A stretch of 64,000 bases of DNA from Lacticaseibacillus absianus (GCF_013407595.1 NZ_JABEKX010000001.1:576522-640521), one strand, 5' to 3'. Positions 17,668 through 27,633 are shown, numbered from the stretch's first letter. Notes: generated by a model not told the origin, from the sequence alone. Numbers and translations: made by a program.

Positions 17668-18392
17668 TTCTTGCGCGAGTTGCTGAATGGCCTGATATTG
17701 CCTGTCTGATCGACATTCCCTCTTTCCAGTTCTTGGAGTTTTTTTAACACTGCGACCTCCGTTGACACACGGGTTAATCGTGCCTGTAGTCGCTTGTTCT
17801 CGAGCTTCAAACGCTCTACTTCAGTGAGCTGACTATTATCTTCCTTCGCCTTACCGCGGCGGTCTGCGAGGGCGGACTCACCACCTTGCTTGAACTTTTT
17901 GACCCATGCATAAACCTGTCCATACGAAACGTTGAACCGCTGGGTTGCGGCGACGTAGTCGTGTTCGTTGGCGATGGTCCATTGTGCGATCTCGATACGT
18001 TCGAGCTGCGTAGTCTTGCGTCCATCCTTCATTGGCTTGGCCCTCCCAGTGGCTTGTAGTGATTTACCACTAGTATACAGGGATACCCATTGACTGATGA
18101 CGGTTTTACCCGGAATGCCGTAGGCAACAGCCAGCTGCCGAAAAGATGTGTTACCGGCTAGGTACTTCTGCACGACTTCTAGCTTGAACTCCCGAGAATA
18201 CTGTTGGTTAGTATGCCTGGACTTAAGACCATCCATCCCATCAGCTGCGTAACGTTCTAACCACTGGTTGACCTGGTGGTGATCGATACCGTGTATCCTT
18301 TCCACTGCCTGTGAACTCCAGCCGCCCTCATTAACCAAACCAATGTAGAACAGTTTCTCTTCGGGCGTGTATCTTGAACCTATCCGGCCCAT
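17664..18392 (-). CDS. IS3 family OrfA (helix-turn-helix protein)
   Basis: A 242-aa protein with at least two tandem HTH units (about 10-60 and 60-110, then 125-165) and a C-terminal leucine-zipper-like coiled coil (VERLKLENKRLQARL), as in IS150-type OrfA. It binds the inverted repeats. It ends 4 nt inside OrfB. The product after the A7 run (LQELERGNVDQTG...) is the unshifted tail. Confidence 0.88.
   Translation of the reverse strand: MGRIGSRYTPEEKLFYIGLVNEGGWSSQAVERIHGIDHHQVNQWLERYAADGMDGLKSRHTNQQYSREFKLEVVQKYLAGNTSFRQLAVAYGIPGKTVISQWVSLYTSGKSLQATGRAKPMKDGRKTTQLERIEIAQWTIANEHDYVAATQRFNVSYGQVYAWVKKFKQGGESALADRRGKAKEDNSQLTEVERLKLENKRLQARLTRVSTEVAVLKKLQELERGNVDQTGNIRPFSNSRKK
17739..17745 (-). 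other. Programmed -1 frameshift site of the IS
   Basis: On the coding strand TTA AAA AAA CTC gives a run of seven A. Slippage by -1 joins OrfA to the open frame leading into OrfB, giving the OrfAB transposase. Confidence 0.75.
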
Positions 18393-18543
18393 AAAAAAAC
18401 TCCTTCCTAAGAAGGCAAGCTTTAATTATTTGCTTGTCTACCTAGGTAGGAGTATAGCCCACCCCTCAGTTCAGGGAGTTCACGGGGCCGTGCTTTATGG
18501 GCTGGGCCAAAACTGGTTGATGGCTCAGCCGCTGATTTGGGGG

Positions 18544-19713
18544 TCAGTGGGTCGGAACGGCGCGGATACGGTCGCTCAAGATGAAGCTCGCGGCGAGAAA
18601 AGCCACGACGACCGCGTACGGGATGTGGTAATTCCAATCGAGCAGCGCGCTTGAGATGAGTGGTCCGGCAATGTTGCCGACGGAGGTCAGCGACATGTTG
18701 AGCCCGTTGATTACGCCTTGGTGCTCACGGCCCTGCTTGGTCAGTAGTGTCGTGATCGCTGGGCGCAGTAGGTCAAAGGCGGTGAAGGCGATCAGGGTGG
18801 CGACCATCACGCTCACTTTGTTGTGGGTGAACATCAGCCACAGTACAGCCAGCGCGGAGGCGGCAAAGGCGATGCGGATCAGCCGCACCTCTGTCAGCGC
18901 CTGCACCAGGCGGTCGAAGAACAGCACCTGCGCAATCAGCGAGATGACCCCATTGAGTGTCAACACCAGTGCGATATCGCTGAGCGTGAACCCGAAGACC
19001 TCATTGACGAAGATGCTGTAGATGCTCTCGAATCCCTGCAGGCCGAAGCTCGACACGAGGATCAGCACGAACAGCATCAGCATCGGGCCGCCAAGGACCG
19101 CGCGCCAGTCGGTCGCCGTCGGCTGAACTGCACCCGATCGCGGCGCCTGGGTGGGCCGGTGGTCAGCGGGGAGCCAGACCGTGGTCGCCAGTAACCCCGC
19201 CAGCCCTAGGCCGGCGGCGACCCAAAACGGCACCTTGTAGCCGGACTGCGCCAGCAGGCCGCCGAGCCCCGGGCCGAGGATCAGGCCACCGGAAAAAGCG
19301 GCGGAGAGCCAGCCGATCACCTTGGCGCGGTGGCGCAGGTCGGTGACGTCTGCGGCCAGGGCCTGGGCGGTCGGCACGAACATGCCGGCGGATAGACCCC
19401 CGATGATTCGCGAGAGGTCGAACATCGCCAGCTGGTTGGTCAGCGCGAAGAGCACTTCGGATAAGGCGAACAGGGCCAACCCGCCAAGCAGCAGCGGCTT
19501 GCGCCCGATCCGGTCCGACAGCCGGCCGACCAGCGGCGACGCGATGAACTGGGTCAACGCGTACAGGGACGACATGATCCCCATATCCGTGGCAGACAGG
19601 TGCAGGTCGTTTTTGATGAACGGCATGACCGGGAAGATCAGACTCATGCCCAGACAGATCAGGAACTCACTGAAGATCAAGATGGCGATGGTGCGTTTGG
19701 CGCGAGGGTGCAT
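18544..19713 (-). CDS. MFS drug efflux transporter (NorA-like)
   Basis: A 389-aa, 12-segment major facilitator protein. Motif A is GRLSDRIGRKPLLLGG between helices 2 and 3, and motif C is GLILGPGLGGLLA in helix 5, marking a drug/proton antiporter. ATG follows GGAGG by 8 nt. It is monocistronic. Its terminator appears to have been split by the IS downstream. The substrate cannot be read from sequence. Confidence 0.88.
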   Translation of the reverse strand: MHPRAKRTIAILIFSEFLICLGMSLIFPVMPFIKNDLHLSATDMGIMSSLYALTQFIASPLVGRLSDRIGRKPLLLGGLALFALSEVLFALTNQLAMFDLSRIIGGLSAGMFVPTAQALAADVTDLRHRAKVIGWLSAAFSGGLILGPGLGGLLAQSGYKVPFWVAAGLGLAGLLATTVWLPADHRPTQAPRSGAVQPTATDWRAVLGGPMLMLFVLILVSSFGLQGFESIYSIFVNEVFGFTLSDIALVLTLNGVISLIAQVLFFDRLVQALTEVRLIRIAFAASALAVLWLMFTHNKVSVMVATLIAFTAFDLLRPAITTLLTKQGREHQGVINGLNMSLTSVGNIAGPLISSALLDWNYHIPYAVVVAFLAASFILSDRIRAVPTH

Positions 19714-19789
19714 GATCAGGCCTCCGAACTTAGACGTTAGCCTCTAATCTATCACACCTGATCGCACACTGACACCTGACGTGACACGG

Positions 19790-20299
19790 TCAGGCGCGCG
19801 ACCAGAGGTCCACGCTGGCAGTGGCGAGGATGTGGCCGGCCATTGCGTGGCGCATCTCGGACAGCCAAAACCCTGGCGCTAGCGGCAGGGGTGCATCCAG
19901 CGCGAAGACGGTCAGGGTGTAGGCATGATCGGCGTTGGGCGGCTGCGGGCCGACGTAGCCGGTCGCCACTTGTGGGTCCGGGTGGTGGATCAGGCTGCCT
20001 GCGTTGCTGTTGCGCCCCTGAAGCATCGGGACGGCGTCGGTGCGGCTGGCGTCTTCTGGCACTGTCGTGACCGTCGCGGGCAGGTTCGCGGCGACCCAGT
20101 GGATCCACGGGAACCCGGACACCGGCACTGCGTCGTAGTCGATCAGCTGAAGCGCGAACCCCTGCGTGTCGGCTGGTGCGTCGGTGATCGTCAGCGGAAA
20201 ACTGCGCTTGGGGTGGGCCGCGTGCAGGTCGGTGGGCTCGGCGTACTTGCCGAAGCGGTCTGCGAGGTAGCCATCAGTCGTTGGAACATGGATTTCCAT
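19790..20299 (-). CDS. YbhB/YbcL family Raf kinase inhibitor-like protein
   Basis: A 169-aa PEBP-fold protein. The ligand-pocket motifs are visible: FALQLIDYDAVPVSGFPWIHWVAANLP and GYVGPQPPNADHAYTLTVFALD. Bacterial members bind anionic ligands; no enzymatic role is established. AGGAAG is 8 nt before the ATG. It stands alone, divergent from the PHP gene. Confidence 0.9.
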   Translation of the reverse strand: MEIHVPTTDGYLADRFGKYAEPTDLHAAHPKRSFPLTITDAPADTQGFALQLIDYDAVPVSGFPWIHWVAANLPATVTTVPEDASRTDAVPMLQGRNSNAGSLIHHPDPQVATGYVGPQPPNADHAYTLTVFALDAPLPLAPGFWLSEMRHAMAGHILATASVDLWSRA

Positions 20300-20360
20300 T
20301 GAATCGCTTCCTAAATATGGTTACTCTTAGGATAGCACGAAACCGGAAAGGAAGCGGCCC

Positions 20361-21140
20361 ATGACCTATTACGATCAGCACGTGCACACCTATTTTTCCT
20401 TCGATTCGACCGCCGAGTTCGAGGCCTACCTGGCGCAGACGCACCAGCCGTTCGTCACGACCGAGCACCTGGAGATGGCGAACCCCGACGACGCGGGGCA
20501 AGACGACGCCCCGGATTATGCGGCCTATGTGGCCAAACTCAAGGCGTTGAAGGCACATTACCCCAACCAGCTGCTGCGTGGCGTTGAGGTCGGCTACTAC
20601 GCCCCGCGCGCGGCGGCGATCCGGGCGTATGTGACGGGTCACGACTACGACTTGACGCTGCTGAGTTTTCATCACGATGGCGCGCATGACTACCAGGATC
20701 CGGTCTTTCTTGACCGCGATCCGAAGACCCACGTGCAGGCGTATTATCGCACGATGTTGGCCGGGCTGCAGGCCGTGGACTACGCGGATGTGCTGGCCCA
20801 TTTTGACTACGGGCTGCGGGTGCTGGATATCGGGCCGGACGCGTTGATCGCGTGGGCCGGGGCGCAACTCGATGACATCTTGCGCCTGGTGATCGCCAAA
20901 GGCATGGCGCTTGAGTTCAACACGAAATCCGCCTATCATTGGGGCAACGCGGCGCTGTATGAGGTCGTCTTCCCGCGCTACGTCGCACTGGGTGGGACTC
21001 GGGTGACGCTGGGCAGCGATGCGCACACCGCCGATAAGTTCCAGACCGAATTCGACCGCGCCAAGCGGGCGCTGCGGCGCGCCGGGGTCTCACACCTGAC
21101 GACGTATCGCGCGCACCAACCCCATGAGGAGGACTTCTGA
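20361..21140 (+). CDS. PHP domain phosphatase (histidinol-phosphatase HisJ family)
   Basis: A 259-aa PHP metal-dependent phosphoesterase. Metal-binding motifs are DQHVHTYFS at the N-terminus, TTEHLEM, GVEVGYY, LLSFHH, LAHFDYG and the C-terminal GSDAHTADK. Family members dephosphorylate histidinol phosphate, but no his genes are in this window, so the substrate may differ. It is followed at 2 nt by a metalloprotease-like gene and then a sirtuin in what looks like one transcription unit. Confidence 0.85.
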   Translation: MTYYDQHVHTYFSFDSTAEFEAYLAQTHQPFVTTEHLEMANPDDAGQDDAPDYAAYVAKLKALKAHYPNQLLRGVEVGYYAPRAAAIRAYVTGHDYDLTLLSFHHDGAHDYQDPVFLDRDPKTHVQAYYRTMLAGLQAVDYADVLAHFDYGLRVLDIGPDALIAWAGAQLDDILRLVIAKGMALEFNTKSAYHWGNAALYEVVFPRYVALGGTRVTLGSDAHTADKFQTEFDRAKRALRRAGVSHLTTYRAHQPHEEDF

Positions 21141-21142
21141 CC

Positions 21143-22066
21143 ATGATCCCAGAGATGCTAGACCCACTTTTGGCAGACGTGCAGGCGCACTACGCGATGC
21201 CGATCGAGGTCGCCGTGAGCGGCCCCGCCAGCGGCCGGCTGACCCATGAACAATCGCACCAAGAGCTGCTGGGCAACAACCACCTGCAGGTCAGCGTGAC
21301 GGATACCACGGCGGTCGCCTACACGCTGAGCCACGAGTTGCTGCACATGCAGCTGACGACAGCGGGTTACCCGCCGCTGCAGTTTCACCTGACGACCGGT
21401 CAGCCCCAAGTCGACCAGCAGTTCTTTGCCGTGGCCACTGCGCTGTACGACGCGGCGTTGCACGGGCAGATCCGTGCGTGGCAAGTGGCCCACGGGCTGT
21501 TCACCCCGGCGGTGACGCAGGCCCTGGCCGCCGGCTTCGCCGAGAAGCTGAGTGGCGATGACGATACCGCGTTGAGCGTCTTTCGGATCCTGACGGCGCT
21601 GGACGCCTATGTGATGTTCGATGGCCGCGCCGGCGACTGGCTGGCCGCCGTGCCGGATGAAGCCGCGGTCGCTGCGGACTTGTACGGGCTGCTGGTCGAC
21701 AAACCGATCGACTCGCCGTTCGCGTTTCGCCGCGCGGTGGTCAAGCTCTGGCGGGCCTTTGACGTCACGCTGACGCGCCACGGCTTCCAGGAGACCGGTA
21801 ACGCGGAGTTCGCGACCCTGCCGCCGGTGTTGTCCGCCCGACAGCTGCGCCTGGCGCTGAACCAGACCTTCGAGCTGCGGCACAGCGAGATGCGCAACCG
21901 CAATACGCGTCAGCGCGCCTATGTCGCCCAGGGTAAGGGCGACGGCCAAAACGCCTTCGTGCTACCGCTGACACAGGCCCTCAGTCCGGCCGCCTTTCAG
22001 ACGCTGTACCAGACCCCGTTGCAAGACGTCTTGCAACGCTACGATCTGGATTACACGCTGCGCTAA
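21143..22066 (+). CDS. Conserved protein with HELLH zinc-binding motif
   Basis: A 307-aa cytoplasmic protein. LSHELLHMQL (about residues 67-76) matches the HExxH zinc-peptidase motif, preceded by VAYTLSH. No signal peptide or membrane segment is visible. Resembles proteins that some Lactobacillus genomes label IpaB/EvcA family, a name I recall with low confidence and which implies nothing about function. GAGGAGG precedes the ATG by about 11 nt. It lies between a PHP phosphatase and a sirtuin. Confidence 0.7.
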   Translation: MIPEMLDPLLADVQAHYAMPIEVAVSGPASGRLTHEQSHQELLGNNHLQVSVTDTTAVAYTLSHELLHMQLTTAGYPPLQFHLTTGQPQVDQQFFAVATALYDAALHGQIRAWQVAHGLFTPAVTQALAAGFAEKLSGDDDTALSVFRILTALDAYVMFDGRAGDWLAAVPDEAAVAADLYGLLVDKPIDSPFAFRRAVVKLWRAFDVTLTRHGFQETGNAEFATLPPVLSARQLRLALNQTFELRHSEMRNRNTRQRAYVAQGKGDGQNAFVLPLTQALSPAAFQTLYQTPLQDVLQRYDLDYTLR

Positions 22067-22083
22067 GCAGAGGGGGTGGCGCG

Positions 22084-22770
22084 ATGTTTGCACTCAAGAC
22101 CGCGATCGAAGCGGCCCGGTTCGTCACGTTCCTGACGGGCGCCGGGGTCTCGACCGCGTCGGGGATCCCAGATTACCGCAGCCAAGGCGGGTTGTACGCC
22201 GGGCGTGATGCCCCGGAAGACGTCCTGTCATACGATTACCTGCAAGCGCACCACCAGGCGTTTCACGACTGGGTCTGCGCCAACATGATGCACCCTCAGG
22301 CGCGGCCGAACGTGATCCACACACGCATGGCGGCGATCGCCAACGCTAAGGGCGCGATCGTCACCCAGAACGTCGACGGGTTGCACACGGCCGCTGGGGC
22401 CAAGCACGTGGTCGAGTTCCATGGCCGACTGGATCGCCTATACTGCCAGACCTGTGGTGAGTTGGTCGACCCGGCGACGTACCGGCGGTCAGATCGACAC
22501 GCCGTGGACGGCGGGATCATTCGCCCGGGGATCGTGTTGTATGGTGAGCCGATCGCGCCTGCGGTGGTCGAAGCCGCGGTGGCCGCAGTCCAATCTGCCG
22601 ATCTGCTGGTGGTGGTCGGCACGAGTCTGCAGGTGTACCCGTTCGCCGGGTTACTCCGTGAAGCCCGCCCGGCCGCCACACTGGTCGCGGTCAACCGTGA
22701 GCCGCTGACCCTACCACCCGGGGCCCACATGGTGGTCGCACCGGCCGAGACTGTCTTTGCCCAACTATGA
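22084..22770 (+). CDS. Sir2 family NAD-dependent protein deacylase
   Basis: A 228-aa sirtuin. NAD-binding motifs GAGVSTASGIPDYRS and TQNVDGLH, and the catalytic His in HVVEFHG, are present, as are GTSLQVYPFAG and the closing VAVNREP. The zinc module has only the first Cys pair (CQTC, about residue 121-124); the usual second pair before GGIIRPGIVLYGE is replaced by HAVD, so zinc may not be bound. Length is slightly short for the family. It is 17 nt after the HELLH gene. Confidence 0.9.
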   Translation: MFALKTAIEAARFVTFLTGAGVSTASGIPDYRSQGGLYAGRDAPEDVLSYDYLQAHHQAFHDWVCANMMHPQARPNVIHTRMAAIANAKGAIVTQNVDGLHTAAGAKHVVEFHGRLDRLYCQTCGELVDPATYRRSDRHAVDGGIIRPGIVLYGEPIAPAVVEAAVAAVQSADLLVVVGTSLQVYPFAGLLREARPAATLVAVNREPLTLPPGAHMVVAPAETVFAQL

Positions 22771-22806
22771 CCTGACGCGTGGGGGCGCGTGAACGGAGGA
22801 AAAAAG

Positions 22807-23391
22807 ATGCCTAAAAGTCGACTAGAAGCCTTTACCGATGGCGTGATCGCCATCATCATCACGATCATGGTGTTGGAGCTGCGGCCACCGGAAGGCGGGA
22901 CCTTCGGCGCGCTGTGGAATCTGCGCTACTCACTGCTGATCTACCTCGTGTCGTTTTTCACCCTTGCCGTCTACTGGAACAATCACCATCACCTGTTTTT
23001 GATCGTCCGCAAGATCAGCGGGCGGGTCCTGTGGGCGAATATCGGGTTTCTCTTCACGATCAGCCTGTTCCCGTTCGTCACCGCATGGGTGGGGGAGCAC
23101 CACATCGATAGCGCGGCGCCGGAGATGACCTATGGAATGGTCATGTTCGCGACCAATGCGGCGTTTTACCTGCTGATCCGGTGCCTGAACCAGGCCGATA
23201 AGGATAACCACGCGTTCCATCAGCTGGTCGGCAAGGATTATTACAAGCCACTGGTCTCTGTGGGGGGCGCCTTCCTGGCGATCTTCGCCGCGCTGCTCTG
23301 GCCGCCGTTGACGATCCTGATCAACGCGGCGTTGATGGTGCTGTGGATCCAGCCGGAGCAGCGGATCGAACGCCATGTTGCCCACAAGTAG
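22807..23391 (+). CDS. TMEM175-like channel (DUF1211)
   Basis: A 194-aa protein with six hydrophobic segments. The first carries RLEAFTDGVIAIIITIMVLEL, the RxxxFSDG-type signature of the bacterial TMEM175 potassium channel family (formerly DUF1211), followed by VYWNNHHHLF. ATG 22807 is preferred over the in-frame GTG at 22789 because GGAGG (22795-22799) lies 7 nt upstream of it. It is followed closely by the TPM-domain gene. Confidence 0.85.
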   Translation: MPKSRLEAFTDGVIAIIITIMVLELRPPEGGTFGALWNLRYSLLIYLVSFFTLAVYWNNHHHLFLIVRKISGRVLWANIGFLFTISLFPFVTAWVGEHHIDSAAPEMTYGMVMFATNAAFYLLIRCLNQADKDNHAFHQLVGKDYYKPLVSVGGAFLAIFAALLWPPLTILINAALMVLWIQPEQRIERHVAHK

Positions 23392-23400
23392 GAGGAGAAA

Positions 23401-24711
23401 ATGCGATCAAGGCACAAACTGGCGGCGCTGATCGGCGTCGTGATCGCGCTGTGGGGCCTCGCCTTAGCGGTGGCACGCCCACAGCCGGTCGCCGCGGCTG
23501 AGCGCCAGTGGGTCAAGGACTCGGCCGGCGTGTTGACGCCGACCACGATGGCGCTGATCGACCGCCTCAACAACGTCACCTTCGCCAAGCTGCCAGGCCA
23601 CCCGCAGCTGGCGGTGGAGGTGCGCCGCGCGCTACCGGCAAGTGAACAGGATATCGACGACTACAAGGCGGACCGCTTCGCCGAGTGGGGCGTCGGCCGC
23701 AAGGGGTGGGACAACGGGCTACTGCTCGTGGTCGCCGTGAAGGACCGCAAGTACGGGCTGGAGGTCGGCTATGGTCTGGAAGCCGCGGTGCCGGACGGGT
23801 CAATGGATGACATCGTGACCGACAGCGTCACCGCCGACCTCAAGGCGGCCCGCTACGACGACGCAGTGCGTGCCATGGTCGATCACTTGAGTGCGGTGCT
23901 GGCAGACCACCGCAGTGCGATCATGACACCGGCCGGGATCAAGGCTGAGCGCGCCGCGCAGCAGCGGAGCGCCGACTTAGATCGTCTGCTGGTCGAGATC
24001 GCCGTGCTGGTGGTCTTGGTGATCGTGGTGTGGCTGGTCGTGCGCAAGGCCACTCGGACCCGCTTGCTGGTCAAGCGACTCAATGACCCAGCTGAGCAGG
24101 CCGCGTTGCCGCTGTACTGGGGCCTGCCGGAGGCCGAGCGCGTGCGCTTCGCCGAGCAGCTCAAGGCCCCGATGCGCGGGCCGCTGGACCAGGCATTGCT
24201 GGCCCGCAAGCTGACCGCTTACCTGTATGATACCCTCGGTGAGCTGGTACTGCGCAGCGCGGATCCGCTCCCCTATCCCTGGTACGTCTATGGTGCGGTG
24301 ATCAAGCGGCGCGACGCACAGGCCGTCGTGGCGCAGCCGGATTGGGCCAGTTTTCTGGGGCTGATCGAGCCGGATGTGGCGCCTGTATACACGCCGTATG
24401 CGGCGTATGCGCCGGGGTTCGAGACATGGGCTAAGGGCGCGCACGCCCGGGCGCTGGAGCAGCAGGCGGTCTGGCAGGCCTTCATCTCGCACGTCGAGTT
24501 GAAGGACCCGCTGGATGAGGCGACACTGGCGCTGACGCTGGATGCGATCCTGCAGTACCAGCGCGATCCCAGCCAGCACAACGCCACCGATGGCCTGCCC
24601 CTGTGGGTCGGGGCCAATTACGCTGGCGGGAGCAGTGGGGATAGTAGCAGCTTTGGCAGCGGCTTCGGCGGCGGAAGCAGCGGTGGGGGCGGCTTCTCCG
24701 GTGGCTGGTAA
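23401..24711 (+). CDS. TPM domain membrane protein (YgcG-like)
   Basis: A 436-aa protein: signal peptide (about 1-34, ending VAAAE), a TPM fold (about 36-170) with WVKDSAGVLTP and GRKGWDNGLLLVVAVKDRKYGLEVGYGLE, a transmembrane segment (about 198-218), a cytoplasmic region of about 180 residues, and a Ser/Gly-rich tail ending GGGGFSGGW, which is typical of this family. TPM domains have been linked to phosphatase activity and photosystem or membrane protein maintenance; its role here is unknown. Ribosome site GGAGGAGAAA. Confidence 0.85.
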   Translation: MRSRHKLAALIGVVIALWGLALAVARPQPVAAAERQWVKDSAGVLTPTTMALIDRLNNVTFAKLPGHPQLAVEVRRALPASEQDIDDYKADRFAEWGVGRKGWDNGLLLVVAVKDRKYGLEVGYGLEAAVPDGSMDDIVTDSVTADLKAARYDDAVRAMVDHLSAVLADHRSAIMTPAGIKAERAAQQRSADLDRLLVEIAVLVVLVIVVWLVVRKATRTRLLVKRLNDPAEQAALPLYWGLPEAERVRFAEQLKAPMRGPLDQALLARKLTAYLYDTLGELVLRSADPLPYPWYVYGAVIKRRDAQAVVAQPDWASFLGLIEPDVAPVYTPYAAYAPGFETWAKGAHARALEQQAVWQAFISHVELKDPLDEATLALTLDAILQYQRDPSQHNATDGLPLWVGANYAGGSSGDSSSFGSGFGGGSSGGGGFSGGW

Positions 24712-24770
24712 GGCCTCGACGGTGGCGATCGACGGTCACCACGGCGTGGAGCAATGAAAGGATGAGTGCA

Positions 24771-25733
24771 ATGACCTGGGGAACGATCGCAACATGGCGG
24801 ATGGCCCACGATGGCGTGCGCAAGGCCAGTGACCTGTTGGCGCAGGCGGGCCGCGCAGGGGATGCTGTCGAGGCGTTGATCAACGTCGTCGAGGCTTACC
24901 CGTACTACAAGAGCGTCGGTTACGGGGGCCTGCCGAACGAAGAAGGGGTCGTCGAGATGGACGCCGCCTTCATGGACGGGGACACGCTGGCGCAAGGGGC
25001 GGTCGGTGGCATCCGCAACGTGATGCACGCCGTCTCTGTCGCCCGCGCGCTGTCGGCGCAGCACTATAACAGCTTTCGCGTCGGCGAGGGGGCGACGAAG
25101 TTCGCCGCGCTCAACGGGTTCGAGATGACGAACATGCTGACCGATCGCGCCAAGGCTCAGTGGCAGCACCGCTTGGCAGAGCTAGCGGCCGCCGACCTCG
25201 ACCCTTACGACGGACATGACACCGTCGGCGCGATCACGCTGGACCGCCAGGGCTCGATGGCGGCGGCGACCTCGACCTCGGGGCTGTTCATGAAAAAAGC
25301 TGGCCGTGTCGGCGATTCGCCACTGTCAGGGTCCGGCTTCTATGTGGACAGCGAGCGCGGTGGGGCAACGGCGACCGGGCTGGGTGAGGACATCATGAAA
25401 GGTTGCTTGGCCTATGAGATCGTGCGACGCATGGGCGACGGCGAGACGCCGCAGGCAGCTTGTGACCACGCTGTCTACCCGTTCATCGAGACACTCAAGC
25501 GGCGCTACGGTAAGGCGGGAGAATTTTCGCTAATCGCGATGAACCCCCGCGGGGACTGGGGTGTGGCGACCAATGTCGAGTTCACCTTCAGCGTGGCGAC
25601 CTCAGCGGCCGCCCCGCAACTTCTGATGGCGACCCCCGGCCCGGCGCAGACAACGGTGATCGCGCCAGTCACACAGGCGTGGCTAGAGGCGTATGAACAG
25701 CGGCTCAAGGCCCCAATCGACCTCAGTCGGTAG
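24771..25733 (+). CDS. N4-(beta-N-acetylglucosaminyl)-L-asparaginase family Ntn hydrolase
   Basis: A 320-aa glycosylasparaginase-type hydrolase. The autoprocessing site is GHDTVGAI, with the nucleophile Thr at residue 151, and the C-terminal subunit contains the substrate loop GRVGDSPLSGSGFYVD and ATGLGEDIMK. It cleaves the Asn-GlcNAc bond or acts as an isoaspartyl peptidase-like enzyme. ATG 24771 is chosen because AAAGG lies 9 nt upstream; the ATG at 24762 is too close to it. Lacks a signal peptide, so it acts inside the cell. Confidence 0.88.
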   Translation: MTWGTIATWRMAHDGVRKASDLLAQAGRAGDAVEALINVVEAYPYYKSVGYGGLPNEEGVVEMDAAFMDGDTLAQGAVGGIRNVMHAVSVARALSAQHYNSFRVGEGATKFAALNGFEMTNMLTDRAKAQWQHRLAELAAADLDPYDGHDTVGAITLDRQGSMAAATSTSGLFMKKAGRVGDSPLSGSGFYVDSERGGATATGLGEDIMKGCLAYEIVRRMGDGETPQAACDHAVYPFIETLKRRYGKAGEFSLIAMNPRGDWGVATNVEFTFSVATSAAAPQLLMATPGPAQTTVIAPVTQAWLEAYEQRLKAPIDLSR

Positions 25734-25746
25734 CTGTCGCCGTGAC

Positions 25747-25785
25747 CGAATACCCCCCTGATCCGGCGGATCGGGGGGGTATTCG
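25747..25785. terminator. Strong hairpin after the asparaginase gene
   Basis: CGAATACCCCCC and its complement, with an inner GATCC/GGATC, form a stem of about 17 bp. T-tract is absent, but the position after the stop codon fits a transcription end. Confidence 0.6.
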
Positions 25786-25793
25786 CGTGACGC

Positions 25794-25825
25794 AAAAACC
25801 CCATCCGGAGGGGGTCCGGATGGGG
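25794..25825 (-). terminator. Intrinsic terminator of msmK
   Basis: On the minus strand CCCCATCCGGA pairs with TCCGGATGGGG, followed by five T (25794-25798). Confidence 0.8.
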
Positions 25826-25856
25826 CGGGGTTGGATATCGGATAAAAGGAGTGGAA

Positions 25857-27014
<1,158 letters not shown>

Positions 27015-27046
27015 TCGAACCACTCCTATCTTAATTGACACTTATT

Positions 27047-27067
27047 AGTATAAATGTAAGCGGTTCA
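27047..27067 (-). promoter_or_regulatory. msmK promoter with cre-like element
   Basis: The minus-strand -10 is TATACT (27047-27052). Upstream, TGTAAGCGGTTCA on the plus strand (27055-27067) resembles a CcpA cre site but is one base short of the 14-bp consensus. Carbon catabolite repression is plausible, not shown. Confidence 0.4.
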
Positions 27068-27156
27068 TTTTGAATGCACGATGTGCCCAAAAAAACGGCG
27101 GTTTTTTGGACGGATTGACCAAAAACGTATGGTACACTGCTATCGAGGTGAGAAAG

Positions 27157-27633
27157 ATGGCAAAAACATGGACGATGGTGCTGGTCAAGACGCCAAGCGG
27201 GATCGTGATGATCAACCGGCAGAAGCCGCCGTACCGCGGGTTGTGGAACGGCGTGGGCGGCAAGGTCGACCCCGGTGAGACACCGCAAGCCGGGGCCCTG
27301 CGCGAAGTTGAAGAAGAGACCGGCTTGGCGCTGACCCCGGCCGACTTGCGGCCGGCGGGTGTGATGCACTGGCATGTCAACGATAAGTGGTTGGGCGACG
27401 TGTGGCTGTTCGTCGCCCGTTCCGCGACTGCCTTGCCGGGGGCACAGATGACGCGTGAAGGGGTGTTGGCGACCTGGTCGCGCGAGTGGCTACTGGCGTC
27501 AGATAACCTGGGCATCGTGCCAGACCTGCAGCCCTTGCTGCCACACCTGCTAGGGGGCGAGCAACTGGAGTTCGATTCATGGTTCGCCGATGATCTCTTG
27601 CAGCGCCTTGAGGTCTTGGGCCCATGGGCATGA
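27157..27633 (+). CDS. Nudix hydrolase (MutT/8-oxo-dGTPase type)
   Basis: A 158-aa Nudix protein. The Nudix box G-x5-E-x7-REUxEExGU is complete (GGKVDPGETPQAGALREVEE, about residues 34-57). Probably removes oxidised or other abnormal nucleotides; the exact substrate is unknown. The frame is open from 27070, but ATG 27157 follows GAGGTGAGAAAG. It overlaps the DUF72 gene by 10 nt. Confidence 0.88.
   Translation: MAKTWTMVLVKTPSGIVMINRQKPPYRGLWNGVGGKVDPGETPQAGALREVEEETGLALTPADLRPAGVMHWHVNDKWLGDVWLFVARSATALPGAQMTREGVLATWSREWLLASDNLGIVPDLQPLLPHLLGGEQLEFDSWFADDLLQRLEVLGPWA

Larger units (their letters stand above)
16763..18441 (-). mobile_element. IS3 family, IS150-group insertion sequence
   Basis: Two overlapping minus-strand ORFs (orfA, orfB) with a poly-A frameshift site, bounded by imperfect inverted repeats: GTAGACAGGTCAAATAATTA at 16763 and, read inward on the other strand from 18441, GTAGACAAGCAAATAATTA. 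Length is about 1.68 kb, larger than most of the group because orfA is 242 codons. No target duplication is evident next to these ends. A 12-bp palindrome CTACCTAGGTAG (18438-18449) covers the right end. Both ORFs are intact, so the element may be active. Confidence 0.88.
16725..18494. terminator. Terminator hairpin split by the IS element
   Basis: AGCACGGCCCCGTG (16725-16738) and CACGGGGCCGTGCT (18481-18494) are perfect 14-bp complements, now about 1.74 kb apart with the whole IS between them. They match the terminator part of copies A and C of the composite repeat. The parts next to the IS suggest insertion into the loop. The two convergent operons have lost a functional short hairpin here. 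Confidence 0.75.

Noticed and set aside
16759-18445. Target site duplication of the IS element
   Set aside because: The bases flanking the inverted repeats (CAA on the left, CTAG on the right) do not match, so no duplication is claimed.
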